The notes under the pieces: generated by a model | What the model was told of the DNA's origin: nothing | Seen by the model: only the letters and a program-made list of their open reading frames with translations | Databases searched by the model: none | Position numbers and translations under genes: made by a program | DNA from: Actinomycetes bacterium | GTDB taxonomy: Bacteria; Actinomycetota; Acidimicrobiia; Acidimicrobiales; Palsa-688 | NCBI GenBank assembly: GCA_021850325.1 | Contig: JAJZMF010000045.1 | Location: 17,525-81,524 of the forward strand | DNA: 64,000 bases | Reading direction: 5' to 3' | Shown here: one piece after another, positions 26,811-34,692 of the stretch | Layout of the letters: every line of letters begins with the position of its first letter | How positions within the stretch are numbered: position 1 is the stretch's first letter

Positions 26811-27689
26811 TCAAGCCCTTCCCGGGCGGGCGAAGAGGCCGCTCGGCCGTACCAGCAGCGTGACTATGAGTATCACGAACGCGATGTCGAGCTTGTAGGC
26901 CGGGTTTATGTAGGCGGCGGAGACCTCGGTTGCGAGGCCTATGAGCAGTGCCCCCGCCATGGCGCCGTAGATGCTCCCTACGCCTCCCACGATCACGGAA
27001 GCGAAGATCACGAAGAGGAACAGCTCGCCCGCTGCGGGGGTCAGGTTGCCCTCCGTGATGCCCAGGACACTGCCCGACAGGCCGGCAAGCGACCCGGAGA
27101 TGAACCAGGTGATGGTCGTTATCCGCTTGGTGTCGATCCCACTTGTCATGGCCAACGAGGTGTTGTCCGACATGGCTCGCATCGACTTGCCCAGCCGGGT
27201 CACCTTCAACAGGGTGTGCACGGCGAGCATCGTCACGACCGCTATGCCCATGACGATGATCTGCGAGGTGGTCAGGAGGACCGGGCCGAAGTGGTGGGCC
27301 CGGTCGAGCGACATGTTGAAGAAGCGAACGTCGGCACCCCATATCGAGTACTCGAGGTTCAACAGGACGAGCGACAGGCCGAAGGTGACGATGAGGACGT
27401 AGAAGGTCTTGTGGAACCGCCGGGCGAACGGGGCCAGGACAAAGTGGTTCAGGAGCACCGCCAGGGCACCCATCCCCAGGGACCCGATCACGGTCGCCAC
27501 CCAGATGTCGAGGTGCAGGAGCTCGTTGTTGAGGGCGTAAGAGAAGTAGGCCCCCAGGGCCATGAAGTCGCCGTAGGCGAAGTTGATGTAGTTGGTGATC
27601 CCGAACTGCAGGCTGAGGCCCACGGCGGAGATGGCGAGCACCGAAGCCGTGACGAGCCCGAAGCCCACGGACAACCAGAAGAGCTGCAT
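26811..27689 (-). CDS. livH: Liv-type ABC transporter permease LivH
   Basis: A 292-residue membrane protein of the LivH type: LQFGITNYINFAYGDFMALGAY, the coupling loop SMRAMSDNTSLAMTSGI, and GGVGSIYGAMAGALLIG near the end. It forms the channel with LivM. The ATG at 27689 is chosen because the hydrophobic first helix begins there and a G-rich ribosome site (GGGGCAAGGG) abuts it; a much longer in-frame extension upstream is antisense to the histidine kinase. It is the first gene of the liv operon, divergent from the two-component system. Confidence 0.92.
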   Translation of the reverse strand: MQLFWLSVGFGLVTASVLAISAVGLSLQFGITNYINFAYGDFMALGAYFSYALNNELLHLDIWVATVIGSLGMGALAVLLNHFVLAPFARRFHKTFYVLIVTFGLSLVLLNLEYSIWGADVRFFNMSLDRAHHFGPVLLTTSQIIVMGIAVVTMLAVHTLLKVTRLGKSMRAMSDNTSLAMTSGIDTKRITTITWFISGSLAGLSGSVLGITEGNLTPAAGELFLFVIFASVIVGGVGSIYGAMAGALLIGLATEVSAAYINPAYKLDIAFVILIVTLLVRPSGLFARPGRA

Positions 27690-27828
27690 CCCTTGCCCCT
27701 GACCCCCTTCTACGGACGCGAACGCCAGCAGGACCAACGGGCCTGCTGGCCCGGCCCGACCGGCTTGCCCCCGCCGGCCGAGCACAAACCGTACACACGG
27801 CACTGTCCCCGTCCCCGCTTTGGGTACT

Positions 27829-27865
27829 TGCGCAGACGTTGTGCCCATTGGACGACTTCTGCGCA
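27829..27865. promoter_or_regulatory. Inverted repeat between liv operon and two-component genes
   Basis: TGCGCAGA (27829-27836) and TCTGCGCA (27858-27865) are perfect inverted 8-mers separated by 21 bp, midway in the 264-bp divergent region. The spacing is suited to a dimeric response regulator that controls both directions. Confidence 0.5.
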
Positions 27866-27905
27866 TTCTGCTCACCCCCGGCCGACTCCCAACCGCCTTT
27901 GCGCC

Positions 27906-27911
27906 TTGACA
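27906..27911 (+). promoter_or_regulatory. -35 box upstream of the histidine kinase
   Basis: TTGACA, a perfect -35 hexamer, lies 42 bp before the GTG at 27954. The -10 at 17-bp spacing (CACACT) is weak, as expected for an activator-dependent promoter. Confidence 0.45.
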
Positions 27912-27953
27912 CACCCTCTCCGGACCGCCACACTTGGCTAGGGGGAACGAAGA

Positions 27954-29579
27954 GTGCGTCGAGCGGTGAGGCGCCGGAGTCTGTCGGCACAGGTCCTCGT
28001 CATCCAGTCCGCTGTCCTGCTGGTCACGTTCCTGGCCGGTCTCGCCATGGTCGTGTGGTACCAGGAGGGCCAACTGGACCACTCCTACGAGCAGCGCGCG
28101 CTGAGCGTGGCCGAGTCGGTCGCGGTAGCGCCCGGCCTGGTGCAGGCAGTGATGCGGGGAGACCCGCACGGGGTGGTGCAGGTCATTGCGAGCCGGGTGT
28201 GGCACGCCACCGGGGCAAGCTTCGTCGTCGTCACCAACCGGGAGGGGATCCGCTACTCCCACCCCAACCCGGCCCTCATCGGCAAGCCCATATCCAGTGA
28301 CCCCGAGCCGGCGTCGAGCGAGCCCTACCGTACCGGCCAGCCCTGGGTCGGCATCCAGGACGGGACATTGGGCCGGACCGCACGCGGCAAGGTGCCCCTC
28401 TTCGGCCCGGGCCATGCCCTGGCCGGGGAGGTGTCGGTCGGCATCCCCGTCACCCGGTTGCAGGACAACCTGGTCGGGGAGATCCCCACCATCGCCGGGA
28501 GCGCCTGCGGTGCCCTGGGCCTGGGCGCCCTGCTCTCCCTCCTTTTCACGAGGAGGCTCAAGCGCCAGACACTGGGCCTGGAGCTCGACGCCATCACCGG
28601 CCTGTTCCAGGAGCGCGAGGCCATGCTCCACGGGATCAGGGAGGGGGTGCTCGGCCTCGACACCCACAACCGGGTCCGCCTGGCCAACGACGAGGCCCGG
28701 TCCATGCTGGGCCTGCCGCCCGACCACCTGGGGCGCCCCCTCACAGACCTGCTTCCCAGGGACCGCCTGACCGATGTGATCCTCGGTCGCGTGGAGGGCA
28801 CCGACCAGGTGGTCCTGCTCGGGCACCGGGTGGTCATCGCCAACCGCATGCCCGTGCACACCGAGCGGGGGGGCCACCTGGGCTGGGTCGTGACCTTCCA
28901 CGACCGCACGGAGACAGAGGGCCTGATGCGGGAGCTGGACGCGGTGCTCGGCCTCACAGAGGCGCTGCGCGCCCAGTCGCACGAGTTCTCCAACCGTCTG
29001 CACACCCTGGTCGGCCTGGTGGAGCTGGGCCGCTACGAAGAGGCCATCAGCTTTGTGACCGCCGTGTCCGACGCCCGCAACGGGCTGGCCCAGCAGCTCA
29101 TGGGCTCGCTCGGCGACCCCATGGTGGTGGCCCTGCTCCTCGCCAAGACCTCGGTGGCACTGGAGCGCGGCGTCACCTTGCGGGCCGAGCAGGGCCAGGG
29201 CCTCCAGGGGCAACTGACGGAGGTGAGCGACGTGCTGACCGTGCTGGGCAACCTCATCGACAACGCCATAGACGCCGCAGGGGCCGGCCCCGGCGAGCCA
29301 TGGGTGGAGGTGGCCTTTGCCGCTTCGGGCACCGACCTGCTCCTGCGGGTGAGCGACTCCGGCCCCGGCGTGCCCGACGCCGACCGGGAGACGATCTTCA
29401 TGGACGGATGGAGCACCAAGGCCTCGAGGTCGGGCGCCCGCAGAGGGCTCGGGCTGGCACTCGTCCGCCAGGTGGTCGAGCGCCGAGGAGGTTTCATAGA
29501 GATCGGTAGGCGGCAGGGGGCCGTCTTCTCCGTCCTCCTCCCCGGCTGCGTCCGCACCGATGCCGGTGTGCCGGCATGA
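27954..29579 (+). CDS. Sensor histidine kinase, CitA/DcuS family
   Basis: A 541-residue membrane kinase. TM1 is at about 12-34; then comes an extracytoplasmic sCache domain with the ligand-pocket-like GIRYSHPNPALIGKP (98-112); TM2 is at about 178-198; a PAS domain follows at about 215-325; the phosphoacceptor is H343 in QSHEFSNRLH; and the ATPase domain has GNLIDNAIDAA (432-442) and GRGLGL-type G-box residues. CitA/DcuS kinases sense extracellular carboxylates. Here the gene is divergent from a Liv-type importer, which suggests it senses the importer's substrate. GTG start; the stop overlaps the regulator gene (ATGA). Confidence 0.9.
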   Translation: MRRAVRRRSLSAQVLVIQSAVLLVTFLAGLAMVVWYQEGQLDHSYEQRALSVAESVAVAPGLVQAVMRGDPHGVVQVIASRVWHATGASFVVVTNREGIRYSHPNPALIGKPISSDPEPASSEPYRTGQPWVGIQDGTLGRTARGKVPLFGPGHALAGEVSVGIPVTRLQDNLVGEIPTIAGSACGALGLGALLSLLFTRRLKRQTLGLELDAITGLFQEREAMLHGIREGVLGLDTHNRVRLANDEARSMLGLPPDHLGRPLTDLLPRDRLTDVILGRVEGTDQVVLLGHRVVIANRMPVHTERGGHLGWVVTFHDRTETEGLMRELDAVLGLTEALRAQSHEFSNRLHTLVGLVELGRYEEAISFVTAVSDARNGLAQQLMGSLGDPMVVALLLAKTSVALERGVTLRAEQGQGLQGQLTEVSDVLTVLGNLIDNAIDAAGAGPGEPWVEVAFAASGTDLLLRVSDSGPGVPDADRETIFMDGWSTKASRSGARRGLGLALVRQVVERRGGFIEIGRRQGAVFSVLLPGCVRTDAGVPA

Positions 29580-30286
29580 TACGGGTGCTCGTGGTCGACG
29601 ACGACTTCCGGGTAGCCGCCATCCATGCCGCCTATGTGGCGAGGGTGCCCGGGTTCGAGGTCGTGGGCCAGGTGCACTCGGCACACGCGCTGGTGGGCAG
29701 CCTGGCCAAGCTCACCCCCGACCTGGTCCTGCTCGACCTCTACCTGCCCGACCAGCACGGCCTCGAGGTCCTCAAGCGCCTCAGGCAGACCTCCTCGGGC
29801 ACCAGCTCCATCGACGTCATCGTCATCACCGCAGCCAGCGACGCCGCCAGCGTGCGCGCCGCAATGCAGTACGGAGCGTTCCACTACCTGCTCAAACCGT
29901 TCGGCTTCCCGGCCCTGCAGGAGAGGCTCCTCGCCTACCAGGCCATGCGCCAGCAGCTGGGGTCGCTGCACCAGGCGGACCAGACAAGCGTCGACCGGCT
30001 CTACTCGACCATGTCGGGCCCGAGCCGGGCAGAGCCCAAGTCCCACACCCTCGAAGCGGTGGAGGAGCTACTGGCCAACGCCGGGACGTGGCTGTCGGCC
30101 ACCGATGTGGCAGGCCGGTTGGGCACGAGCCGGGCCACGGCACAGCGCTACCTGAGCAGGCTGGAGGCGGCCGGCAAGGTGGCGGTTGCGCTGCGCTACG
30201 GGGCCACGGGGCGGCCCGAGCACCTCTACAGCCACCCCGCCGCCGACGTACCCCGCCCTGGTGGCTCACTGCCCACCAGCTCCTGA
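29576..30286 (+). CDS. Response regulator, CitB/DpiA-like
   Basis: A 236-residue regulator with a CheY-like receiver (DDD at 8-10, phosphoacceptor D54, Lys at the KPF motif) and a C-terminal winged-helix/HTH typical of CitT/DpiA proteins (SATDVAGRLGTSRATAQRYLSRL). It is co-translated with the kinase. It probably binds the inverted repeat at 27829-27865 to control the divergent liv operon and its own operon; this is inferred from position only. Confidence 0.9.
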   Translation: MIRVLVVDDDFRVAAIHAAYVARVPGFEVVGQVHSAHALVGSLAKLTPDLVLLDLYLPDQHGLEVLKRLRQTSSGTSSIDVIVITAASDAASVRAAMQYGAFHYLLKPFGFPALQERLLAYQAMRQQLGSLHQADQTSVDRLYSTMSGPSRAEPKSHTLEAVEELLANAGTWLSATDVAGRLGTSRATAQRYLSRLEAAGKVAVALRYGATGRPEHLYSHPAADVPRPGGSLPTSS

Positions 30287-30434
30287 GCCCCCGAGCAGGC
30301 CCCGGGGCGCACATGCCCGCCGAGCCTGGAGGGGCTGCCCGGATGCCCGCCCGGGCGAGGCGCCAGGTGCACGCGCTTGGTGCCCGGGAGGCGCGAGCGG
30401 ACGGCGTTGCGCTCACCGCCCGCCGACCTGAAAG

Positions 30435-30498
30435 CTCATCGGCCTCACCGCTCATCGGCCTCACCGCTCGCCGGCCTCACCGCTCGCCGGCCCGATCG
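30435..30498. repeat. Four 16-bp tandem repeats at a convergent gene end
   Basis: Two perfect copies of CTCATCGGCCTCACCG (30435-30466) are followed by CTCGCCGGCCTCACCG and a degenerate fourth copy. The last two copies encode the C-terminus of the ArdC-like protein on the minus strand; the repeat extends past its stop. Confidence 0.75.
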
Positions 30499-31282
30499 AC
30501 CCGAGGATGGCCGCGGCGGTGCGCTGGGCCCTCTCCCCGCAGGACCTGATCGCCATGACCGCCTGCTCCCCGCCACCGGCCCAGGTGGCCACGTAGCCGA
30601 AGGAGTAGTCACCCGAATCTATGCCCAGGGCCTGGCACACGACATAGGCGGTCGACTCCGCCTCCAGCTCGGCCAGCGCACGGCTGTCGAAGTGCTCGTG
30701 GAGCAGGGCGTGAGCCAGCTCGTGGGCGAGGGTCTTGACCCGTTGGGCAGGAGCATTGGTGGCCTCGACCCGGATCCGGCGCTCGCCGTGGCAGCAGTCC
30801 CCGTTGGTCGCATCGTCGAAGTGGTGGTCCTGCACCTGGAAGCCGATGGAGCGGGCACAGCCGACCAGGGCGTCGTACAGGCCCCCCGGGTCGTCGCCCT
30901 CCAGGTGCTCACAGACCGAAGGAAGCGGTTGGCCCTCGGTCTGGGCGACGTCGAAGACGGGCACCCACTTGAAACCGCGCAGCACCTCAGCGCGCTCCCC
31001 GTCGTCTCCTCCGGTCTCCTTGTAGACCATGGGGGCGAGGACCCATATGGCCTTCTCGCCCTTGCGCACGCTGCGGCCCAGGCGGCGCCAGGCGTTGAAG
31101 CCGGCCACCCGGGTCGCCCCCTGGCACTGCGCCGAGATCAGCAGCACGTTGCTGAAGCTGTAGCGGTGGAACCGGCCCTGGAAGGCGAGGTGGCGGCGCC
31201 ACTGGTCCGAGGACGTGAGGCGGCGTACCCCCTCGGCCAGCTTGTCGACCAGGTCCGGGTGCTTGTCTTTGGCTTTGTCCAC
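30461..31282 (-). CDS. ArdC-like protein with zinc metallopeptidase motif
   Basis: A 273-residue protein. The N-terminal half (about 15-115) resembles the ArdC/DUF1738 ssDNA-binding domain (FHRYSFSNVLLISAQ, AWRRLGRSVRKGEKAIWVLAP). The C-terminal half is an IrrE/ImmA-type metalloprotease domain with HELAHALLHEH (187-197) and a downstream Glu-rich helix. Plasmid ArdC proteins protect incoming DNA from restriction; chromosomal copies are common in Actinobacteria and unexplained. The GTG at 31282 has GAGGAGCT ahead of it. The C-terminal residues are written by a short tandem repeat, so the tail may vary between strains. No mobile genes lie nearby. Confidence 0.8.
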   Translation of the reverse strand: MDKAKDKHPDLVDKLAEGVRRLTSSDQWRRHLAFQGRFHRYSFSNVLLISAQCQGATRVAGFNAWRRLGRSVRKGEKAIWVLAPMVYKETGGDDGERAEVLRGFKWVPVFDVAQTEGQPLPSVCEHLEGDDPGGLYDALVGCARSIGFQVQDHHFDDATNGDCCHGERRIRVEATNAPAQRVKTLAHELAHALLHEHFDSRALAELEAESTAYVVCQALGIDSGDYSFGYVATWAGGGEQAVMAIRSCGERAQRTAAAILGSIGPASGEAGER

Positions 31283-31439
31283 TAGAGCTCCTCTGGTTGG
31301 CTGGCCCGGTGGGCCGGAGGGACAGCAGAGGACGGCGACGCGCCCGCGACCGGCCGGGCACCAGGCGGTGGGAGCCCCGCCACGGGGACGGGGCGAGGGC
31401 AGGCCTGCCGGTGCAGGCGACGAGGCAGGGCCGGGCAGG

Positions 31440-31478
31440 CAGTGCCGGTGCCCGCAGTGCCGGTGCCCGCAGTGCCGG
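31440..31478. repeat. 15-bp direct repeat, 2.6 copies
   Basis: CAGTGCCGGTGCCCG occurs perfectly at 31440-31454 and 31455-31469, followed by nine bases of a third copy. It lies about 80 bp upstream of the sigK promoter. Function unknown. Confidence 0.65.
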
Positions 31479-31558
31479 GGGGCCCGTGAGGGCCGAGGTG
31501 CGAGGCACCCTAGCGGGCGGCGGTGACCACATACCCGGCGGTAGGGTTGCAGCAGCGC

Positions 31559-31587
31559 CCATCCGGTCGGGCCCCCGGATCCGTACA
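31559..31587 (+). promoter_or_regulatory. SigK-type promoter of the sigma factor gene
   Basis: CCATCC (31559-31564), 16 bp, then CCGTACA (31581-31587). The M. tuberculosis SigK consensus is CCATCC-N16/17-CCGAATA. The -10 ends 7 nt before the GTG at 31595, which implies autoregulation and a leaderless transcript. Confidence 0.65.
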
Positions 31588-31594
31588 CCCACCA

Positions 31595-32167
31595 GTGAGC
31601 AACGACCTCGCCAAAGCCAGCGACGCCGCGCTGTCGGTCGCCGTGGCGAGGTGGCACCCCGAAGCCCTCTCGGAGGTCTACCGGCGTAACGCGGGACCGG
31701 TGTACGGGCTCGCCAAGCGCCTGCTGGGGGACCAGGCCCTGGCGGAGGAAGTCACCCAGGAGGTGTTCGTCGGCTTCTGGGAGCGCCCGGAACGCTACGA
31801 CCCGGCGAGGGGGTCGCTCCGGGCCTTCCTGCTGGCGGTGGCCCACGGACGGGCCGTGGACATGCTCCGCTCCGAGGCGAGCCGGCGGGCGCGCGAGCAG
31901 CGGGCACAGGCTGTGGTGGTCGACGGCTACGACCTGGAGCAGGAGGTGGTCGAGCTCATAGCCAACGAGCGGGTCCGCCAGGCGTTGGACAAGCTTCCCG
32001 AGGCGGAGCGCACGGCGATCGAGCTCGCCTACTTCGGTGGCCACAGCTACCGCGACGTCGCCAGGGCCCAGAACCAGCCCGAGGGCACGGTCAAGAGCCG
32101 GATCCGTTCCGGGTTGCGCCGCATGGGCGACGAGCTCTCTCACCTGGCCCAGGGGACGAACCGATGA
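31595..32167 (+). CDS. sigK: ECF RNA polymerase sigma factor SigK-like
   Basis: A 190-residue ECF sigma factor. Region 2 (VYGLAKRLLGDQALAEEVTQEVFVGFWERPERYDPARGSLRAFLL...) binds core enzyme and the -10; region 4 (LPEAERTAIELAYFGGHSYRDVA...EGTVKSRIRSGLRRM) binds the -35. The GTG at 31595 is chosen because a SigK-type -10 ends 7 nt before it; an upstream in-frame GTG at 31523 would place the promoter inside the gene. It overlaps the anti-sigma gene by 4 bases (ATGA). The group assignment rests on the RskA partner, the promoter motif and the fasciclin target. Confidence 0.85.
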   Translation: MSNDLAKASDAALSVAVARWHPEALSEVYRRNAGPVYGLAKRLLGDQALAEEVTQEVFVGFWERPERYDPARGSLRAFLLAVAHGRAVDMLRSEASRRAREQRAQAVVVDGYDLEQEVVELIANERVRQALDKLPEAERTAIELAYFGGHSYRDVARAQNQPEGTVKSRIRSGLRRMGDELSHLAQGTNR

Positions 32168-32970
32168 CACACGACGAAGCCGAAACCCTGCTCGGGGCCT
32201 ACGCGCTGGACGCAACCAGCGACGAAGAGCGCCATCAGGTCGAAGCCCACCTGGCGGGCTGCCCCCGGTGCCAAGCCGAGCTGGACGCGCACAGGGAGGT
32301 CGCCGCGCTGATGGCAGGAGGCCTGAGCGACGAGGTCCCGGCAAGGGTCTGGGAGCGGGTGGCCGCAGCCACCGCGCCGGGCAGGGCCACGGGGCGGGCC
32401 ACAGTGCCCCCGCCCGCACTGGCTCCCCTGGCCGTGCCGGACGGGCAACGTAGGCTCAGGCACCTGCCGGTGGCCCGGCGCCCCCGGGCCGTGGCACAGG
32501 GCCTGGGAGTGGTGGCCGGGCTGGCAGCGGCCGTGGCCGCCCTGGTCCTCGGTACCGAGGTGGGACAGCTCCGCTCCCAGGTGCACAGGCTCCAACAGCA
32601 GATGGGTACGGCGAGCATCGCCAACGCCGCCGCGCTGGCTGCAACCGGGCCCCACGCAACGGTCACCCTCACCGCGGCCGACGGTGCCCGAGCGGCGACG
32701 GTCGTCGTCGTGCCCAATGGCCCGGCCTACTGGGTCTCCTCCACTCTTGCCGCCCTGCCGGCATCGGAGACCTACCAGTTGTGGGGCCTGGTCCGGGGCA
32801 AGCCGGTGTCGCTCGGCCTCATCGGGCCGGACCCGAGCCGGACCGGTGCCTTCCGGGTGGGAGCCGGGGCGACCAAGCTCATGGTGACGGCCGAACCGGC
32901 GGGCGGTACCCCCCTGCCCACGACGGCAGTGGTGGCGGTCGGCACCGTACCGGTCGGAGCTCTGGGCTAG
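32164..32970 (+). CDS. rskA: Anti-sigma-K factor RskA-like
   Basis: A 268-residue membrane anti-sigma factor. The N-terminal ZAS domain has the zinc motif H29-x3-C33-x2-C36; one transmembrane helix is at about 115-135 (GVVAGLAAAVAALVL); the extracytoplasmic C-terminus is the RskA domain (YQLWGLVRGKPVSLGLI). It holds the sigma factor inactive until it is cleaved by regulated proteolysis. It is translated with sigK. An intact C-x2-C suggests that redox state or metal could influence release. Confidence 0.9.
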   Translation: MTHDEAETLLGAYALDATSDEERHQVEAHLAGCPRCQAELDAHREVAALMAGGLSDEVPARVWERVAAATAPGRATGRATVPPPALAPLAVPDGQRRLRHLPVARRPRAVAQGLGVVAGLAAAVAALVLGTEVGQLRSQVHRLQQQMGTASIANAAALAATGPHATVTLTAADGARAATVVVVPNGPAYWVSSTLAALPASETYQLWGLVRGKPVSLGLIGPDPSRTGAFRVGAGATKLMVTAEPAGGTPLPTTAVVAVGTVPVGALG

Positions 32971-33053
32971 CACCCTTGCCCGCCGGCCGGGGGCCGCCAC
33001 GTCGGCTCCCTGGCGCCTGTTGCCCCTGCTGCCACGGAGCCGGCGCGAAGTTG

Positions 33054-33082
33054 CCATCCGCTCGGGCCATCAGCTCCGAACA
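33054..33082 (+). promoter_or_regulatory. SigK-type promoter of the molybdoenzyme-fasciclin operon
   Basis: CCATCC (33054-33059), 16 bp, then CCGAACA (33076-33082), one base from the mycobacterial SigK consensus CCGAATA. The -10 ends 6 nt before the ATG at 33089, the same leaderless layout as the sigK promoter. Confidence 0.75.
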
Positions 33083-33088
33083 AGGAGC

Positions 33089-34642
33089 ATGAAGGCTCGC
33101 TCTGCAACCGCTGCAGCTATAGCAACAGGTGGGGTGAGCCTGGCCGCCTTCCTTGGTACCGCTGAGGTTGTTGCTGTTGCCACCGGGCCGGCGTCACAAC
33201 CCGAGGTGGCACTCGGCAGGGTCGTTATCGCCCGTACACCGGAATGGCTCAAGAACTTCGCCATCAGCAACTTCGGCGAGAACGACAAACTGGTGCTGAA
33301 TATCAGCGTGTACGCGGCCCTCATCGTCCTGGCAGGCCTGGCAGGGGCCCTGGCCGGGCGTACCCGCACCTGGGCCGCCCTGGGGGCCTTGACCGCCCTC
33401 GGGACGGTGACAGCTGTCGCTGCTGCCACCGGGCCGTCTGCTTCGGCCTGGCAGTCCCTGCCCTCGGTCGCCGGGGCCATAGCGGGCGCAGCCGTGTTCG
33501 TCAGTGCCAGCGCGCGTGGGGGCCGGGCCGGCAGGGCCGGCGTCGGGGCTGACAGCGGCCCTGGTGGCAGCCCAACGCTGCCGCGGCGCCAGTTCCTCAA
33601 AAAGGCAGGCTCTCTCTTCGCTCTGAGCGCAGGAGCTTACGCTGTGGGGCGGGGGGCCCTGGCACGAGCGTACAACGCCGCCGCCTCCCGGGCGGCCGTG
33701 CGGCTCCCCCGTGCCGTACGCTCCACGCCCCGGGTTGCCGGGACCGGGTTCGAGGTGGAGGGCCTCTCGCCCTACATAACGCCCAACAAGGACTTCTACC
33801 GGGTGGACACAGCCCTGGTCGTACCGCAGCTTTCCACTGACGGGTACATCCTGGCACTCCACGGCATGGTGGAACGGCCAGCCATCTTCACCTTCGACGA
33901 CCTGCTGCACATGCCCCTCGTGGAAGCTCCCATAACCATGGTCTGCGTCTCCGACCCCGTTGGCGGCCCCTACGTGGGCAACGCACGGTGGCTGGGGGTG
34001 CCCCTGGCCCACCTGCTCGGCCTCGTGGGGCCCCGGCCCGGCGCCGACCAGCTCTTCATGACCTCGGCCGACGGGATGACCATCGGGGCCGACCTGCGAG
34101 CCGCCATGGACGGCCGGCCGGCACTGCTGGCGGTCGGCATGAACGGCGAACCGCTGCCCTTCGAGCACGGCTTCCCCGTCCGGGCGGTCATCCCCGGCTT
34201 CTACGGCTACGCCTCGGCCTGCAAATGGCTCGTCGACCTCGAGGTCACTACCTACGAGGCCAAGAAGGCGTACTGGGTACAGCGAGGTTACGCACAGAAA
34301 GGCGCCGTGAGGCTCGAGTCGAGGATCGACACCCCGGCGCCGTTCGCGCAGCTGCGTGCCGGGCCGGTGACGGTGGCCGGCTCCGCCTGGCACCCGACGG
34401 TGGGCATCCGCAAGGTCCAGGTCAGCGCCGACGGCGGCCCCTGGCACGAGGCGGCCCTGGCCGATGTGGAGTCCGTCGACACATGGCGCCTCTGGCGTTG
34501 GGAGTGGGAGGCAACCCCCGGCTCGCACAGCCTGCAGGTCCGCGCCGTCGGCAACGACGGCCAGGTCCAGACGGCAGCAGGAGCGCCCGTTTTCCCGGCC
34601 GGTGCCACCGGCCGGCAGTCCCTGGTGGTCTCCGTCACCTAG
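33089..34642 (+). CDS. Membrane-anchored molybdopterin (sulfite-oxidase-family) oxidoreductase
   Basis: A 517-residue protein. About four hydrophobic helices occupy residues 5-140; then a twin-arginine-like RRQFLKKAG (166-174) and another hydrophobic segment lead into a sulfite-oxidase-type molybdenum domain. The molybdenum-ligating Cys is C286 in MVCVSDPVGGPYVGNARWLGVPL, and a C-terminal Ig-like dimer domain follows (GSAWHPTVGIRKVQVSADGG). The catalytic domain would face outside and oxidise or reduce a small substrate, perhaps protein methionine sulfoxide or sulfite; this is unknown. It starts at 33089, directly after a SigK promoter; the AAGGAG one base before the ATG is too close to matter. 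Confidence 0.85.
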   Translation: MKARSATAAAIATGGVSLAAFLGTAEVVAVATGPASQPEVALGRVVIARTPEWLKNFAISNFGENDKLVLNISVYAALIVLAGLAGALAGRTRTWAALGALTALGTVTAVAAATGPSASAWQSLPSVAGAIAGAAVFVSASARGGRAGRAGVGADSGPGGSPTLPRRQFLKKAGSLFALSAGAYAVGRGALARAYNAAASRAAVRLPRAVRSTPRVAGTGFEVEGLSPYITPNKDFYRVDTALVVPQLSTDGYILALHGMVERPAIFTFDDLLHMPLVEAPITMVCVSDPVGGPYVGNARWLGVPLAHLLGLVGPRPGADQLFMTSADGMTIGADLRAAMDGRPALLAVGMNGEPLPFEHGFPVRAVIPGFYGYASACKWLVDLEVTTYEAKKAYWVQRGYAQKGAVRLESRIDTPAPFAQLRAGPVTVAGSAWHPTVGIRKVQVSADGGPWHEAALADVESVDTWRLWRWEWEATPGSHSLQVRAVGNDGQVQTAAGAPVFPAGATGRQSLVVSVT

Positions 34643-34692
34643 CAGGCCACCAGTCCCTCAGAACACCAACAACACGAAAGGATGCAGCACAG

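Larger units (their letters stand above)
31283..31594. other. Divergent intergenic region before sigK
   Basis: This 312-bp stretch separates the ArdC-like gene from the sigma factor gene. It holds a 15-bp direct repeat (31440-31478) and, at its right end, a SigK-type promoter. I see no gene in it. Confidence 0.5.

Noticed and set aside
26811..29684. A 957-codon minus-strand open frame continuous with livH
   Set aside because: Only the last 293 codons match LivH. The rest is antisense to the histidine kinase, which has complete family motifs; long antisense frames are expected at this base composition.
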